Shown here: positions 17,901-24,533 of the stretch, piece after piece
Numbering within the stretch: position 1 is the stretch's first letter
Layout: the number at the start of each line of letters is the position of its first letter
Origin: an uncultured Flavobacteriales bacterium
GTDB taxonomy: Bacteria; Bacteroidota; Bacteroidia; Flavobacteriales_D; Sanyastnellaceae
Assembly (NCBI GenBank): GCA_938085105.1
Contig: CALKGK010000021.1
Location: 1-58,425, forward strand
DNA length: 58,425 bases
Direction: 5' to 3'
Notes under the pieces: generated by a model
Seen by the model: the letters and a program-made list of their open reading frames with translations, nothing else
Database searches by the model: none
What the model was told of the DNA's origin: nothing
Translations under genes and position numbers: made by a program

Positions 17901-19208
17901 GCTTGGGTTGCTCACCGCGGCACCGTTGGTGTCTCCAAAGCAGAGCACATCGGTAATTTCTACATTGGCGAGAATGTCTTCAAAGTCAATAGTGAAATTC
18001 GCGTTGAAAACACAACCGTTCAAATCCGTTACTGTCAAGCTGTTTGCTCCAACGCAAAGCATACTTGCTGTTGAAGTGGTTTCTCCGCTTGACCAGTTAA
18101 AATCATATCCTGGTACACCTCCAACAATGATTGGATTTCCGGTACCGTCGCAAACGTCTCCACACGAAGGAGGAGATTGGGTGAAAGCAAAAGTGGTGAG
18201 TGGGGAAGGTTCAGTAATTTGAACATTATCTACACAATTGATCCCTTGTCCAACATCGTTCACCACAATGGTATAGGTTCCTGGTCCAAGGTTTTCAAAG
18301 TTTTGAGTAAAGACGGTTGCGTCTGCTCCAATCCAAGTAAAGGTAAACGGACCAACACCGCCGTTCACAGTTACGAAGGCTTCAGCATCTTCAGCACCGT
18401 TGCAGCTAATATCTTGCCCGTTGTAGTCGGAAAGAACTACGGCATCAATCGTAAATGGGGTTTCCCCTGGTCCCGTCCCACAGGTATTCGTTCGGTTGTT
18501 TTCAAAACTGCTGGTCAACTGACCTGTTGAAACGTTGTTTTGATTTACACCTTGGCTAATCCAAAGGGTTTGCTCACTTTGGTTTACCTCAACTGAAGGA
18601 TGAATAAAGACACCCTCTTGAACAACGATCTTACTTCCATAAACGTCCAAAAAGCAGTGGCTATTTGGAACAGAAAACTGACCCAATAGAACGGGGCTAC
18701 CGTTGGTAAACAGGGCCTCGCCCAAGATCGTAAGCTCTTTGTTGTTGGACAATAGAAGTTGCTCATCCAAATGGAGGCTCCCTTCTTCCAAAATAACATT
18801 GGCTTCAATTTGATCTTGAACTTCGATGTGGTGTTCCGCATTTCCGACAAAGTGAAGGTCTCCATTTCCAATGAAGTCGATCACGTTTTCAGCATGGAAG
18901 TTTCCATGAACGATCAGGTCTTCTGAAAAATGTAAACGAAGCGCATTGCCTTGTGCGTGCAAATTATTGAGCTGCACGGCATGATCTGCATGAACGTTAA
19001 TTTCTTGAGATTGGTTTGCGAAATGAACTGTGGTGAATTCATTCGGGAGCGATGCTCCTCCGGCTCCGTTCATGGTGGCAGACCAGTTGTTGGTATCGTT
19101 CCAATTTCCATTGGTTCCAATCCAAAATCGATCTTGTGCCTCTGCATGAGTGGCCGTCAGCAGTAAGGTGGTAAGTGCTGTCAGCACCTGTCTTGAGAAC
19201 AGATTCAA
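8961..19208 (-). CDS. Giant SprB-like cell-surface adhesin with CHU_C tail
   Basis: 3415 residues. A signal peptide (MNLFSRQVLTALTTLLLTATHAEAQ) starts at TTG; no in-frame ATG exists before the cleavage site and an in-frame stop lies upstream. Residues about 26-250 are a beta-rich head (FWIGTNGNWNDTNNW). About 37 SprB-type repeats of some 79 residues follow, each of the form CFGxxDGSIDxxxSGGxxPYxxxWTGPxGFxSxDEDxxxLxxGxYxxxVxDxxGC. Then come Ig-like segments and a CHU_C (type B sorting) domain (SVPDGFTPNDDGMNDFWVIG, YNRWGELLYESRGY, PWDGTYEGDPLPIGTYYYV). Proteins of this kind are exported by the T9SS, move along the surface in gliding bacteria and act as adhesins; gliding itself is not shown here. 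The downstream PorP/SprF partner overlaps by 4 bases. The repeats are strongly acidic (Asp/Glu), which suggests calcium binding. Base use matches the neighbours. Confidence 0.95.
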   Translation of the reverse strand: MNLFSRQVLTALTTLLLTATHAEAQDRFWIGTNGNWNDTNNWSATMNGAGGASLPNEFTTVHFANQSQEINVHADHAVQLNNLHAQGNALRLHFSEDLIVHGNFHAENVIDFIGNGDLHFVGNAEHHIEVQDQIEANVILEEGSLHLDEQLLLSNNKELTILGEALFTNGSPVLLGQFSVPNSHCFLDVYGSKIVVQEGVFIHPSVEVNQSEQTLWISQGVNQNNVSTGQLTSSFENNRTNTCGTGPGETPFTIDAVVLSDYNGQDISCNGAEDAEAFVTVNGGVGPFTFTWIGADATVFTQNFENLGPGTYTIVVNDVGQGINCVDNVQITEPSPLTTFAFTQSPPSCGDVCDGTGNPIIVGGVPGYDFNWSSGETTSTASMLCVGANSLTVTDLNGCVFNANFTIDFEDILANVEITDVLCFGDTNGAAVSNPSGGDGGPYNFTWSTDPSTNGSINGQAAGDITLTISDGNGCTIDTTFTIESPDELIITEDLITNESCPDAFDGSIDVSIAGGIPPYNFAWTGPDAFASTDEDITGLGDGTYTLIVEDDNGCTSTLNFDVTVPDPILIDGVVTDASCFGNSDGSIDITISGGTPDYTILWDNGLGAVEDPTNLVAGDYEVSVTDDNGCVQTQAFTVGEPDELLINGTENNISCNNANDGSIDVDISGGTPPYNTTWAGPAFVSLDEDISGLAEGSYTLTVIDDMGCTTQFTGLIENPLPLNLDLQATPITCFGANDGSIETSVTEGTAPYNFSWTGPNGFLSTDEDLNSLEPGVYELEVTDDGACVANGSIEIIEPFEIQVGSIITDASCFGFADGAINISMTNGTEPYTFLWADGNGTDEDLSDIEAGDYTVTVTDFNGCSTTVSFTVDQPEELDITVNVSQISCNNANDGSIEIEISGGTAPYNTPWTGPSFTSNDEDIFNLAAGDYQVEVSDQEGCFVLVAETIINPLPISITTDLTPITCNGENDGAITTLVSDGVEPYVYSWTGPNGFTSSDVDLSSLEPGTYILTLTDDNLCEETASVVVDEPEELILSTSTIDVSCEGLLDGEIDLTIDGGTAPYLISWTGPDGFTSSDEDLTALAAGSYDVSVEDTNGCIQLLNVVIDEPALLEVTLDTTQITCFGDDNGAVDMTIVGGTAPYDVLWTGPNGFSETTEDISNLLEGDYDLVVSDANNCEFINTVSITEPDEILVDIDATDPSCFGASNGSIELTITQGIAPFTVDWDNGDNGELLENLPSGDYIPTITDDSGCVITLGTITLETAPEIVIDLQGTDLSCFGFDDGSIETNVSGGVPPYTFDWIGPDGFISSDEDLTNLAPGDYILSLTDDTGCEGDANITIAEPLELTADLAASTQLCFGELGSIDASISGGTEPYTITWTGPDAFASASEDLSDLEMGTYEITVEDDNACVVVQSIELTAPEELIVNTLPIDLDCSGDDNGSIEIEVLGGTPPYFITWTSDNGFSSLSEDIFDLAAGTYSLTVEDDNGCLFTEDIVLFQPETFVLLSDVVSPNCFGENTGSIDITLTGGDGNYDFTWTGPNGFGSSAEDLSNLVAGVYQLNVTDGGGCVLDESIELLETPELTATSVANDESCFGDENGSIDVEVSGGSPNYTYSWTGPNGFTANTEDLSGLEAGTYTLTIEDINSCTTEISETIAPGLEITLDLESTNSACTLETGSVLVTINGGAAPYDVVWSDQDFNVVGTTEEVLNLGAGVYFVQVTDDNGCLVIDGVSISDADEITVDATLNDPLCSGDLNGSIDITPNGGTGVYTFEWTGPNGFTSLDEDIADLEEGSYAVQVTDDAGCISAEVFDLLSPDPLTATATGNDISCNGANDGSIDLTISGGIAPFNVSWTGPNAFVSSDEDNAALEAGTYDAIITDANDCTTSLSITIEENDILDLIVNASNVTCFGLNDGSIDLSVSGGLAPYVFFWTGPDGFTSGNEDINNLVPGEYLLELSDASNCVVNETITIEEGQSIELQETITDVLCFGEQTGAIDLEVIGGNGTVSFLWTGPNGFTSTDEDINTLFAGEYTVFASDEENCISESTYTLGESSELAIDANISNVSCDATDDGSIELIISGGAAPYSVVWTGPDAFASADENITNLVAGSYFVEVQDNNGCTSSATFEVSEAIAIELVLNGTGVVCFESNDGSIDLEISGGLAPFDVAWTGPDGFVSSDEDLNGLAPGEYTVIVADQQGCEASTAITLVESTEIIIALNESSPTCLNADGSLEALVSGGSGVYVFNWIDLDNGGLSIGNDALIENLAAGAYQVFVEDENGCSANAQMVLNDASGTIDFDLTLPNCFGGADGAIDITLSDVEAPFTIEWDGPNGFTSADEDISDLTAGTYSVLVTDAFGCLFGEIIELDDPAQIVIQSTANSPSCEGLNDGSIGVNVQGGVEPFIYSWTGPNGFSSNQEDIDNLEPGCYTLTVEDQNLCLVQQEICIDPATAIEVIESITSVECSTPFTGAIELEVSGGEAPYTFIWTGPDAFSSNDEDIFNLNPGEYVLEVSDVNGCAFNQSYTLEEIAGANLTLDGDFTNCFAVEEGSIDLSIDGGVAPYLISWTGPNGFTSSDEDLFDLASGIYEVNVTDDQGCVSTESIEIIENPEILITLVEDAPSCQNTDGSLEAQVSGGTADYSYFWYDLDNGNTLLGTDALLENIGAGNYFLEVFDTEGCLESELIFLSDADGDLNIDLQNLSCFGAMDGSIDLTVNGVNEPFTLTWTGPNGFTSSDEDLVNLEAGEYVLEITDALGCLLGEVVNVSSPDELSALASVGNPLCNGDENGTIQLNISGGTAPYTVTWTGADGFAESATNISDLPSGCYDYEVVDANFCSIAGQVCIEAPDLLELNALITDVLCFGDSTGVIDAVVSGGTPNYTLEWVGPNGFTSNQAFLENLEAGQYDVSITDVNACVLDTFLIVGQNEVLTSNALLLPPTCFDGDNGEIDLEISGGQAPYTFEVNGPNGFFSDTEPMFALEAGTYLVSITDALSCFATETLQLLAPDSISINFDLSNVQCFGQNNGSIEISETTGGTSPYTYDWTGPDGFTSADTTITDLVPGTYVLNIMDALLCENSFEFEIEEATVLEVILDDSTDPSCVSSLDGSIDVSVNGGFAPYTFSWAGPDGFTSFDEDLSEIGEGAYNLLVLDDAGCSADLNSVLLVGQGDVTAFAPNDTSWCFGDPVILQGQNTLADGQGWRLEDGTQISDSAQVVIDFDPGVYVLSYFATDGPCEDIDEVEITIFDVVFADAGEDQSVFVEEVAFLGGDPSTDPNATAYWSPGTLLQDSTAFNPETLPMGADQEFILFAVSEGGCVSTDTVMVSIIPEISVPDGFTPNDDGMNDFWVIGNVAFYPSTTVQIYNRWGELLYESRGYTDPWDGTYEGDPLPIGTYYYVIDVREERVNTQLTGPVTIMR
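9720..18420 (-). repeat. About 37 tandem SprB-type repeats (~237 bases each)
   Basis: The coding repeats have a period of 235-241 bases, counted from the Cys-Gly start of each unit (for example about 11588, 11352, 11111, 10874, 10637). Units are diverged but share the WTGPNGFTSSDEDL core. Higher-order periods of three and five units are visible within the array. Confidence 0.85.
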
Positions 19209-19223
19209 TATTCTATAGTTTAG

Positions 19224-19238
19224 AGCCCAAATTGGGCT
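19224..19238. repeat. Short palindrome before the giant adhesin gene
   Basis: AGCCCAA-A-TTGGGCT is a perfect 7-base inverted repeat around one base, 16 bases upstream of the TTG start of the giant adhesin. It could be an operator, or a small hairpin affecting initiation. No terminator T-run follows on either strand. Confidence 0.45.
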
Positions 19239-19299
19239 GGTAAGTTCCAGTTTTCAGTCTTGTATACGATCCTTTTGCTGAAGGGTTACAAATCGTCAA

Positions 19300-20229
19300 T
19301 CAGTCGTACGCTGCACAGTGGGTCGCTCTCGACTCACCAAGGGCACAGGCTTTGATGCCCAAAACAATTTCGTGGCTATGTCTTCCACCTAATCTCATTC
19401 GGGAGAGCGAATGGTCGTAAGCGTAGGCTAAGGTCACGTACTTGAATAAATCCACTCGAAATAATCCCACCAATCCAGATTCAGATCGGAAACCAAGTCC
19501 CAACTCCACCTTGTTCTTGTAATCAATCATGGCGTTGGCATCAATTGATAGACGTGAGCTCGCCACATACTTCAACTGAGCACTCGGTTTGAACATGAAT
19601 CCATCGTTCATTTCAATGGCTCTTCCGTGGGTGAAACTAAAGTGAGGAACGATATTGGTTTCTAAGCCAATTCCATCGAGTTGGTTGTTGGACACATTTC
19701 TGATAGCAAATCCGTAGAATCGATCTTCGTTATACAACCACAAGCCCGTATTCACGATCGGGAGCACAAAGTCAGAACTCGCTCCAGTAAATGCAGGGTC
19801 GTTCCCGAATTGTACGTCCGGCAATACCAAGCCAGCAGCATCAATTCGGTACTGCAAAAATCCGGCTGAAACACCAAGGCTCAGCATGTATTTTCGTGAA
19901 ACCTTCAAGTGGTAGGCATAAGCAATGGCCATGCTGGTGTAGCTCAAAGGACCCGCATCGTCTGATTCTACTTGTCCGCCAATTCCGTGAAAATTATGTT
20001 TCTTTTTCCCAAAATTCCCGTGCAAATTGGCAAAAGCAGAACTTGGTGCGCCTTCCAAGCCGGTCCATTGCGCTCGGTAGCCCAGTTTCATGTCCAAACA
20101 AGTAGAAGAACCCGCAACGGCTGGGTTCATGGCAAAATAATTCAGTACGTAATGCGAGTACTGGGTTAACTGCTGAGCACCAGCACTCATGGCCGTCAAA
20201 ACAAACGCTATGGTGATGAATTTTCTCAT
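19300..20229 (-). CDS. PorP/SprF family type IX secretion-associated membrane protein (partner of small CHU_C protein)
   Basis: 309 residues with a signal peptide (MRKFITIAFVLTAMSAGAQ) and the family hallmark LTQYSHYVLNYFAMNPAVAGS, then GYRAQWTGLEGAPSSAF. The rest is a series of outer-membrane beta strands (YMLSLGVSAGFLQYRIDAAG, KVELGLGFRSESGLVGLF). It has a hydrophilic Cys-containing tail (ACALGESRATHCAAYD), longer than in the paralogue at 8053. Its ATG overlaps the TAA of the upstream CHU_C gene (TAATG), so the two are coupled. By analogy to SprB/SprF it should help deliver or anchor that protein. It sits 91 bases upstream of the giant adhesin gene, so all four genes could form one transcript. 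Confidence 0.93.
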   Translation of the reverse strand: MRKFITIAFVLTAMSAGAQQLTQYSHYVLNYFAMNPAVAGSSTCLDMKLGYRAQWTGLEGAPSSAFANLHGNFGKKKHNFHGIGGQVESDDAGPLSYTSMAIAYAYHLKVSRKYMLSLGVSAGFLQYRIDAAGLVLPDVQFGNDPAFTGASSDFVLPIVNTGLWLYNEDRFYGFAIRNVSNNQLDGIGLETNIVPHFSFTHGRAIEMNDGFMFKPSAQLKYVASSRLSIDANAMIDYKNKVELGLGFRSESGLVGLFRVDLFKYVTLAYAYDHSLSRMRLGGRHSHEIVLGIKACALGESRATHCAAYD

Positions 20230-21224
20230 TAGTGGATGATGGCAATGTAGCCGGTCAAAGGCTCGATGTTAACATTCAAGGAATTCAGTTCAATTACGTA
20301 GTAATAAGTACCTGTGGGCAAGAACTTTCCGCGATTTGTTCCATCCCAAGGTTCATTGTACCCGATGTCATTGAATACTACCTGTCCCCAACGATCAAAA
20401 ACAGTAACATGTGCAGCTTCAAATTCATTGATGCCGCTGATGGTCCACAAATCATTGATGCCATCGTCGTTCGGAGTGATGGCATTGGGGATGGATACTG
20501 GCGGACCAATGAATGCCGTCACGAAGTCGGTAACTTCACAACCCGCAACATTTCCCGTGACTTGATAAATGGTTGTTTCCTCAGGAAAAACGCTAATTTC
20601 ATCGCCCGTATTCTCGTCCAAATAGTCTCCAGACCAGATATAATCAACACCATTGTTGTTATCTCCGCCTTCTACCGTAAATATGGCCTCTTGTCCTAAA
20701 GTTACGTTCGCATCACAGCAAGCATCGATGTCAATCGCCTCGCCTTCTATGCTCACGTCAAAAAGACAATCGCTAATCGCAGGGTCGTGATCCGTCGCCA
20801 AAATCAACATGTAAGTGGTTTCTGGCTGAAGCAAACCCGTCTCGAGTGAAAGTTGAAGGGTATCGCTCTCGCAAGGACTTTCCAATCCGTACAAAGCAGC
20901 ACTGCAAGGGTTGGCTGGGTCGAAAGAAACTACAGTTGCAAAAACAAGGTCAGCTCCATTCGCCCCCACACAATCGATGTTGGAAATGTTTACCGTTACG
21001 CCTTCTGAGTTGGTACTGCTATTGTTGGTTGTAAAGGAATAGAACAGCGAATAATTGGCGTTGATGCAATTGAATGCAAGCGGATTGAGCTGATCCAAAA
21101 CCTCCGCTTCATTGGTTGCTTCTGCACAGAGTTGCTCTGGACTATTGCAGTCTTGACCAAGCAATAGACCTGAGAAAGTGAGGCTGACAAGGGTCAGTAA
21201 TACGTGAAATGTTCGCTTCATCAT
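20229..21224 (-). CDS. Secreted protein with CHU_C (type B T9SS) tail
   Basis: 331 residues. It has a signal peptide ending near GLLLGQ, then a domain at about residues 25-165 with paired Cys (CNSPEQLCAEA, FNCINANYSLFYSF, NPCSAALYGLESPC) that resembles beta-sandwich modules common in Bacteroidota surface proteins. An Ig-like segment follows (CCDANVTLGQEAIFTVEGG). The CHU_C domain is at about 245-331 (SIPNAITPNDDGINDLWTIS, VFDRWGQVVFNDIGY, PWDGTNRGKFLPTGTYYYV). Export through the T9SS and exposure on the cell surface are expected. Two ATG codons in tandem open the frame. It is the first gene of the adhesin locus and is coupled to its PorP/SprF partner. The upstream region contains TAACTTTA, one base off the -7 consensus. 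Confidence 0.9.
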   Translation of the reverse strand: MMKRTFHVLLTLVSLTFSGLLLGQDCNSPEQLCAEATNEAEVLDQLNPLAFNCINANYSLFYSFTTNNSSTNSEGVTVNISNIDCVGANGADLVFATVVSFDPANPCSAALYGLESPCESDTLQLSLETGLLQPETTYMLILATDHDPAISDCLFDVSIEGEAIDIDACCDANVTLGQEAIFTVEGGDNNNGVDYIWSGDYLDENTGDEISVFPEETTIYQVTGNVAGCEVTDFVTAFIGPPVSIPNAITPNDDGINDLWTISGINEFEAAHVTVFDRWGQVVFNDIGYNEPWDGTNRGKFLPTGTYYYVIELNSLNVNIEPLTGYIAIIH

Positions 21225-21337
21225 TGCGCTTCTTATACCAGTAAGTAAAGTTAGCCAATGACTAAGGGCTGTATCATTCGCTAAAGGTTATTATTCACAG
21301 CCTTTTGTGTATAGAGAACGATAAAGCAAGGAATCAA

Positions 21338-21841
21338 TTACTCAAATGAAATGAGGATTTCGTTTTTTTCTACCACTTGATTGGTAGTAACATGGATGGA
21401 TTGTACTACACCTTCTCGAGGAGATTTGATGACGTTTTCCATCTTCATGGCCTCCAAAATCAGAAGTGGATCTCCTTCGGCAACACTGGCCCCAGAGGCA
21501 ACTTCCAAGCTCAATACCTTTCCAGGCATGGGTGCTTTTAGTTCTTTGGCCTGAGCTCCAGCACCGCGCTCCATGCCCAGTTGTTTTAGCAATTCGTCGT
21601 ACTTGTCTTGAACAGCCACTTCGTACTTTCTTCCACCCATTCGAAAAGAAACGGTTTTCTTCAAGGAGTCAACCTCACGCACTTCAACTTGATAGGTCTT
21701 GTGATGAAGAGTAACCTCCAAATGGTGCGGTTTGAGAACGGTCACACGCAGGTCCAATGATTCATCATTCACTTTAATGGAGCTTTCTCCTGACCATTCA
21801 ACAGCTTTTGCTGCTTTTTCATTTACTGAAACCTTCTGCAT
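21338..21841 (-). CDS. Biotin/lipoyl attachment protein (carboxyltransferase carrier subunit)
   Basis: The longest frame starts at TTG 21865, but ATG 21841 (MQKVSVNEKAAKAVEW) fits the family better and leaves room for a promoter, giving 167 residues. The C-terminal 70 residues form a biotinyl domain: KAPMPGKVLSLEVASGASVAEGD and the EAMKMEN motif, whose Lys (residue 133 from this start) would carry biotin. The N-terminal part (about residues 1-90) resembles the region that precedes the biotinyl domain in carrier subunits of acyl-CoA (propionyl- or methylcrotonyl-type) carboxylases. The carboxylase and carboxyltransferase subunits are not in the window. It is divergent from the M1 peptidase with only about 55 bases between starts. 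Confidence 0.9.
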   Translation of the reverse strand: MQKVSVNEKAAKAVEWSGESSIKVNDESLDLRVTVLKPHHLEVTLHHKTYQVEVREVDSLKKTVSFRMGGRKYEVAVQDKYDELLKQLGMERGAGAQAKELKAPMPGKVLSLEVASGASVAEGDPLLILEAMKMENVIKSPREGVVQSIHVTTNQVVEKNEILISFE

Positions 21842-21862
21842 GTGTTCTTGAATTAAGAGTTT

Positions 21863-21870
21863 CAAAAGTA
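21863..21870 (-). promoter_or_regulatory. TAnnTTTG element for the biotinyl carrier gene
   Basis: On the minus strand TACTTTTG is a perfect -7 element, 21 bases before ATG 21841. It overlaps the alternative TTG start at 21865, supporting the shorter gene. On the opposite strand TACTTTTA (21885-21892) could serve the M1 peptidase, so the two promoters would sit back to back. No clear TTG is seen at -33. Confidence 0.4.
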
Positions 21871-21896
21871 ACCATTATTGCTTGTACTTTTACAGG

Positions 21897-24530
21897 ATGA
21901 AATTGAAAGCATTTTTTCAGCTGTTGCTCCTAGCGGTCTTACTTAATGCCTGCTCCTTGCTTCAAAAGTCGAATGAGGTGGATGAAAACATCGTGCTTCT
22001 GCCCGAAGTTGAGGTTGCCCCGGAAGCAACCTATGAGCGCCGAACTGAAGCCATGGTTCACGACCTCATCCATACCCGTTTGGACATCAAACCCATCTGG
22101 AAAAACCGCACCTTGAAAGGAAAAGCAGAGCTTCGTCTTAAACCTTATTTCTATCCTTCGAATGAGCTTGTTCTCGACGCCAAGGCAATGAAAATCAACT
22201 CGGTTTCTTTGAAAACAGACAGTACTCTTCTTCCTTTGAACTTTAAAAATACCGGGCTTCACCTTGAAATTTCGCTTGATCGAACCTACTCCCGCTGGGA
22301 AGAATACACCCTGGTAGTCGATTACTTGGCCCAACCCGATTCCGTTCAATCAAAAAACGGCTCGGCCATTACAGACAATCGTGGTTTGTATTTCATCAAT
22401 CCAGATAGCACGGAAGTGAACAAGCCCACACAATTGTGGACCCAGGGAGAAACGGAAAGCAGCTCTTGTTGGTTCCCCACGATTGACCAGCCCAACGAAC
22501 GGATGACCCAAGAAATTTACATCAACGTGGAAGAGGAGTACCAAAGCCTTTCCAACGGAACCTTGGTTTACAGCAACTACTTGGATGACGGCACACGTAC
22601 CGATTACTGGAAACAAGACCTCAGCCACGCACCCTACCTCGCCATGTTGGCTGTGGGTGACTTCATTCGGGCGGTGAGCAATTGGGAGAGTCCGAGCGGA
22701 AGAATTGTTCCCGTTCACTACTACGTGGAGCGTGAATACGGAGATTACGCCTTCAAAACCTTCGGAAACACCCCCGAAATGATGAGCTTTTACTCTGAAC
22801 TGCTCGACTATGAATTCCCTTGGGACAAATATGCCCAAGTGGTGGTGAGGGATTACGTTTCTGGAGCAATGGAGAACACTTCGGCTGTTATTTTTGGTGA
22901 TTTCATGCAGCAAACCGACCGTGAAATGCTGGATGGTGATTATGAAGAAGTGATTGCACACGAACTCTTTCACCATTGGTTTGGGGATGTCATCACCTGC
23001 GAAAGTTGGTCGCACTTGGCAATGAACGAGTCGTTTGCTACCTATGGGGAATACCTCTGGGAGGAACACAAATACGGCAGAGCTGCTGCTGATTATCACT
23101 TGTGGGATGCCGCAGAAGGCTATTTCAACGAAGCGGAATACAAGCAGGTGCCCATCGTGCGTTTCGACTATGCTGATCCCGACGACATGTTTGACGCTCA
23201 CAGCTACAACAAGGGCGGCCATGTTCTTCACATGCTTCGATCCAATTTGGGAGACAGTGCCTTTTTCGAAGGAATGAGCTTGTACCTTAAACGAAACGAA
23301 TTTCAAGAAGTAGAAACCAACTTGCTTCGTCTTGCCATGGAAGAGGTGAGCGGTTTGGACCTTACCAATTTCTTTGACCAGTGGTTCTTTCGGGCGGGAC
23401 ACCCCAAGGTGAAGATTTCCTATTTTGTGGCTGAAGATACCCTGCAGTTGGCTGTGGGTCAGCAATCCTCTTTGGAAAACATGGACTTGTTCGAAATCCA
23501 AAGTCAAGTTCGACTGTATTTCGAAAAGGGTGAAAAAACCCTTCCCATACTTGTTCAAAATCAGGAAGAACTGTTCAACTATCCGTTGTTCGACGCTAGC
23601 CAAAGCGCAGCAGATCTTGGTGAATTTCTCTACGCCGAAATAGATCCAAAGGGAGCTATTTTATGGGAGCTGGAAGAAAGCAAACCTAAGGAGTGGTGGT
23701 ACCACCAAGCCGAAACATCCCCTGCTTTCCTTCGCCGATTGGATGCTCTAGATGCCATTCGAACCCGCATGGATCAAGGAGACATTTCCTCCATGGATCT
23801 GGAATTTCAAAACATGTTGAGCAAAACACTGGACGATGAACACTGGTACATTGCATTTGCCGCATTATTGCTGGGCGACCAGTTCAACCCACAAAACCGA
23901 CTCCTTCTGGAGCAAATTGCCCTTTCTGATAAAAACACCACACTTCGAAGTGAAGCCATTGCTCTGCTTCCTTATGAACTCGATAACACACGAGCCGCAG
24001 AGCTATTGAAAGGACTCTTGAACAACGAGAGGAGCTATATGGTGCTATCATCGGCTTTAACCGCACTTCAGATCATTTCTCCCACTGAGGCTGCGACCCA
24101 TGCGAAAAAGTTCGAAAATGAAGACAATGTAGACTTGCAAAGCAGCATTGCATGGGTGTATTACACCAACAACCCGGATGAAGGCATTCATTACACCATA
24201 GCCCTCTTGGACAAAGTCGAAAATGAAGATCAATATGACATTGGCTCGCTTTTACTTCTCGAGCTGGAAATGGAAGATGTTCAAACCCAATTGAAGCACG
24301 CACCAATCTTCGAAAAAATGGCTGTGGAAGGAGAAGAATGGTGGAACAGGTACCTTGGCTTCAATGCCCTTCAAAGCACGCAGGAACGTCTTTTAACGGA
24401 AGCAGAAATGATCGAAGACATTGCCCTCAAAGATCGTCTTGAACTCGAAGCTAAAAAGCTAAAAACTCGAATTTCTGAGCTGAAGGAAAAAGAGGAAAAC
24501 CAAGAACTTCTTTACTACTTAGAAGACTAG
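21897..24530 (+). CDS. M1-family metallopeptidase, lipoprotein
   Basis: 877 residues from ATG 21897; the longer frame begins at TTG 21882 and would spoil the signal peptide. The lipoprotein signal MKLKAFFQLLLLAVLLNAC puts the lipid on Cys19. The gluzincin motif HELFH (His355, His359) is followed after 18 residues by Glu378 (MNESFATYGEY), and SGAMENTSAVIFG matches the M1 exopeptidase GAMEN loop. The C-terminal part (about 600-877) is a helical repeat region typical of M1 enzymes. It should trim amino-terminal residues from peptides in the periplasm or at the outer membrane. The gene is followed after 3 bases by hemW, so the two are cotranscribed, though their functions are unrelated. Confidence 0.95.
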   Translation: MKLKAFFQLLLLAVLLNACSLLQKSNEVDENIVLLPEVEVAPEATYERRTEAMVHDLIHTRLDIKPIWKNRTLKGKAELRLKPYFYPSNELVLDAKAMKINSVSLKTDSTLLPLNFKNTGLHLEISLDRTYSRWEEYTLVVDYLAQPDSVQSKNGSAITDNRGLYFINPDSTEVNKPTQLWTQGETESSSCWFPTIDQPNERMTQEIYINVEEEYQSLSNGTLVYSNYLDDGTRTDYWKQDLSHAPYLAMLAVGDFIRAVSNWESPSGRIVPVHYYVEREYGDYAFKTFGNTPEMMSFYSELLDYEFPWDKYAQVVVRDYVSGAMENTSAVIFGDFMQQTDREMLDGDYEEVIAHELFHHWFGDVITCESWSHLAMNESFATYGEYLWEEHKYGRAAADYHLWDAAEGYFNEAEYKQVPIVRFDYADPDDMFDAHSYNKGGHVLHMLRSNLGDSAFFEGMSLYLKRNEFQEVETNLLRLAMEEVSGLDLTNFFDQWFFRAGHPKVKISYFVAEDTLQLAVGQQSSLENMDLFEIQSQVRLYFEKGEKTLPILVQNQEELFNYPLFDASQSAADLGEFLYAEIDPKGAILWELEESKPKEWWYHQAETSPAFLRRLDALDAIRTRMDQGDISSMDLEFQNMLSKTLDDEHWYIAFAALLLGDQFNPQNRLLLEQIALSDKNTTLRSEAIALLPYELDNTRAAELLKGLLNNERSYMVLSSALTALQIISPTEAATHAKKFENEDNVDLQSSIAWVYYTNNPDEGIHYTIALLDKVENEDQYDIGSLLLLELEMEDVQTQLKHAPIFEKMAVEGEEWWNRYLGFNALQSTQERLLTEAEMIEDIALKDRLELEAKKLKTRISELKEKEENQELLYYLED

Positions 24531-24533
24531 AAC

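Noticed and set aside
9720-18420. Regular spacing suggestive of a CRISPR array
   Set aside because: The period is about 237 bases, the repeats are diverged and in one open frame, and no short identical repeats or cas genes are present.
9334-18530. Many plus-strand frames of 60-140 residues across the giant adhesin
   Set aside because: They recur with the 237-base repeat period and mirror the reverse complement of the SSDEDL/WTGP core (SSSxExxxxGPVQ patterns), so they are shadows of the repeats.
22350-23603. 417-residue open frame antisense to the M1 peptidase gene
   Set aside because: The opposite strand encodes a clear M1 enzyme with all zinc ligands over the same bases. The antisense product is His/Val/Phe-rich with no recognisable domain, a typical shadow of a high-quality frame.
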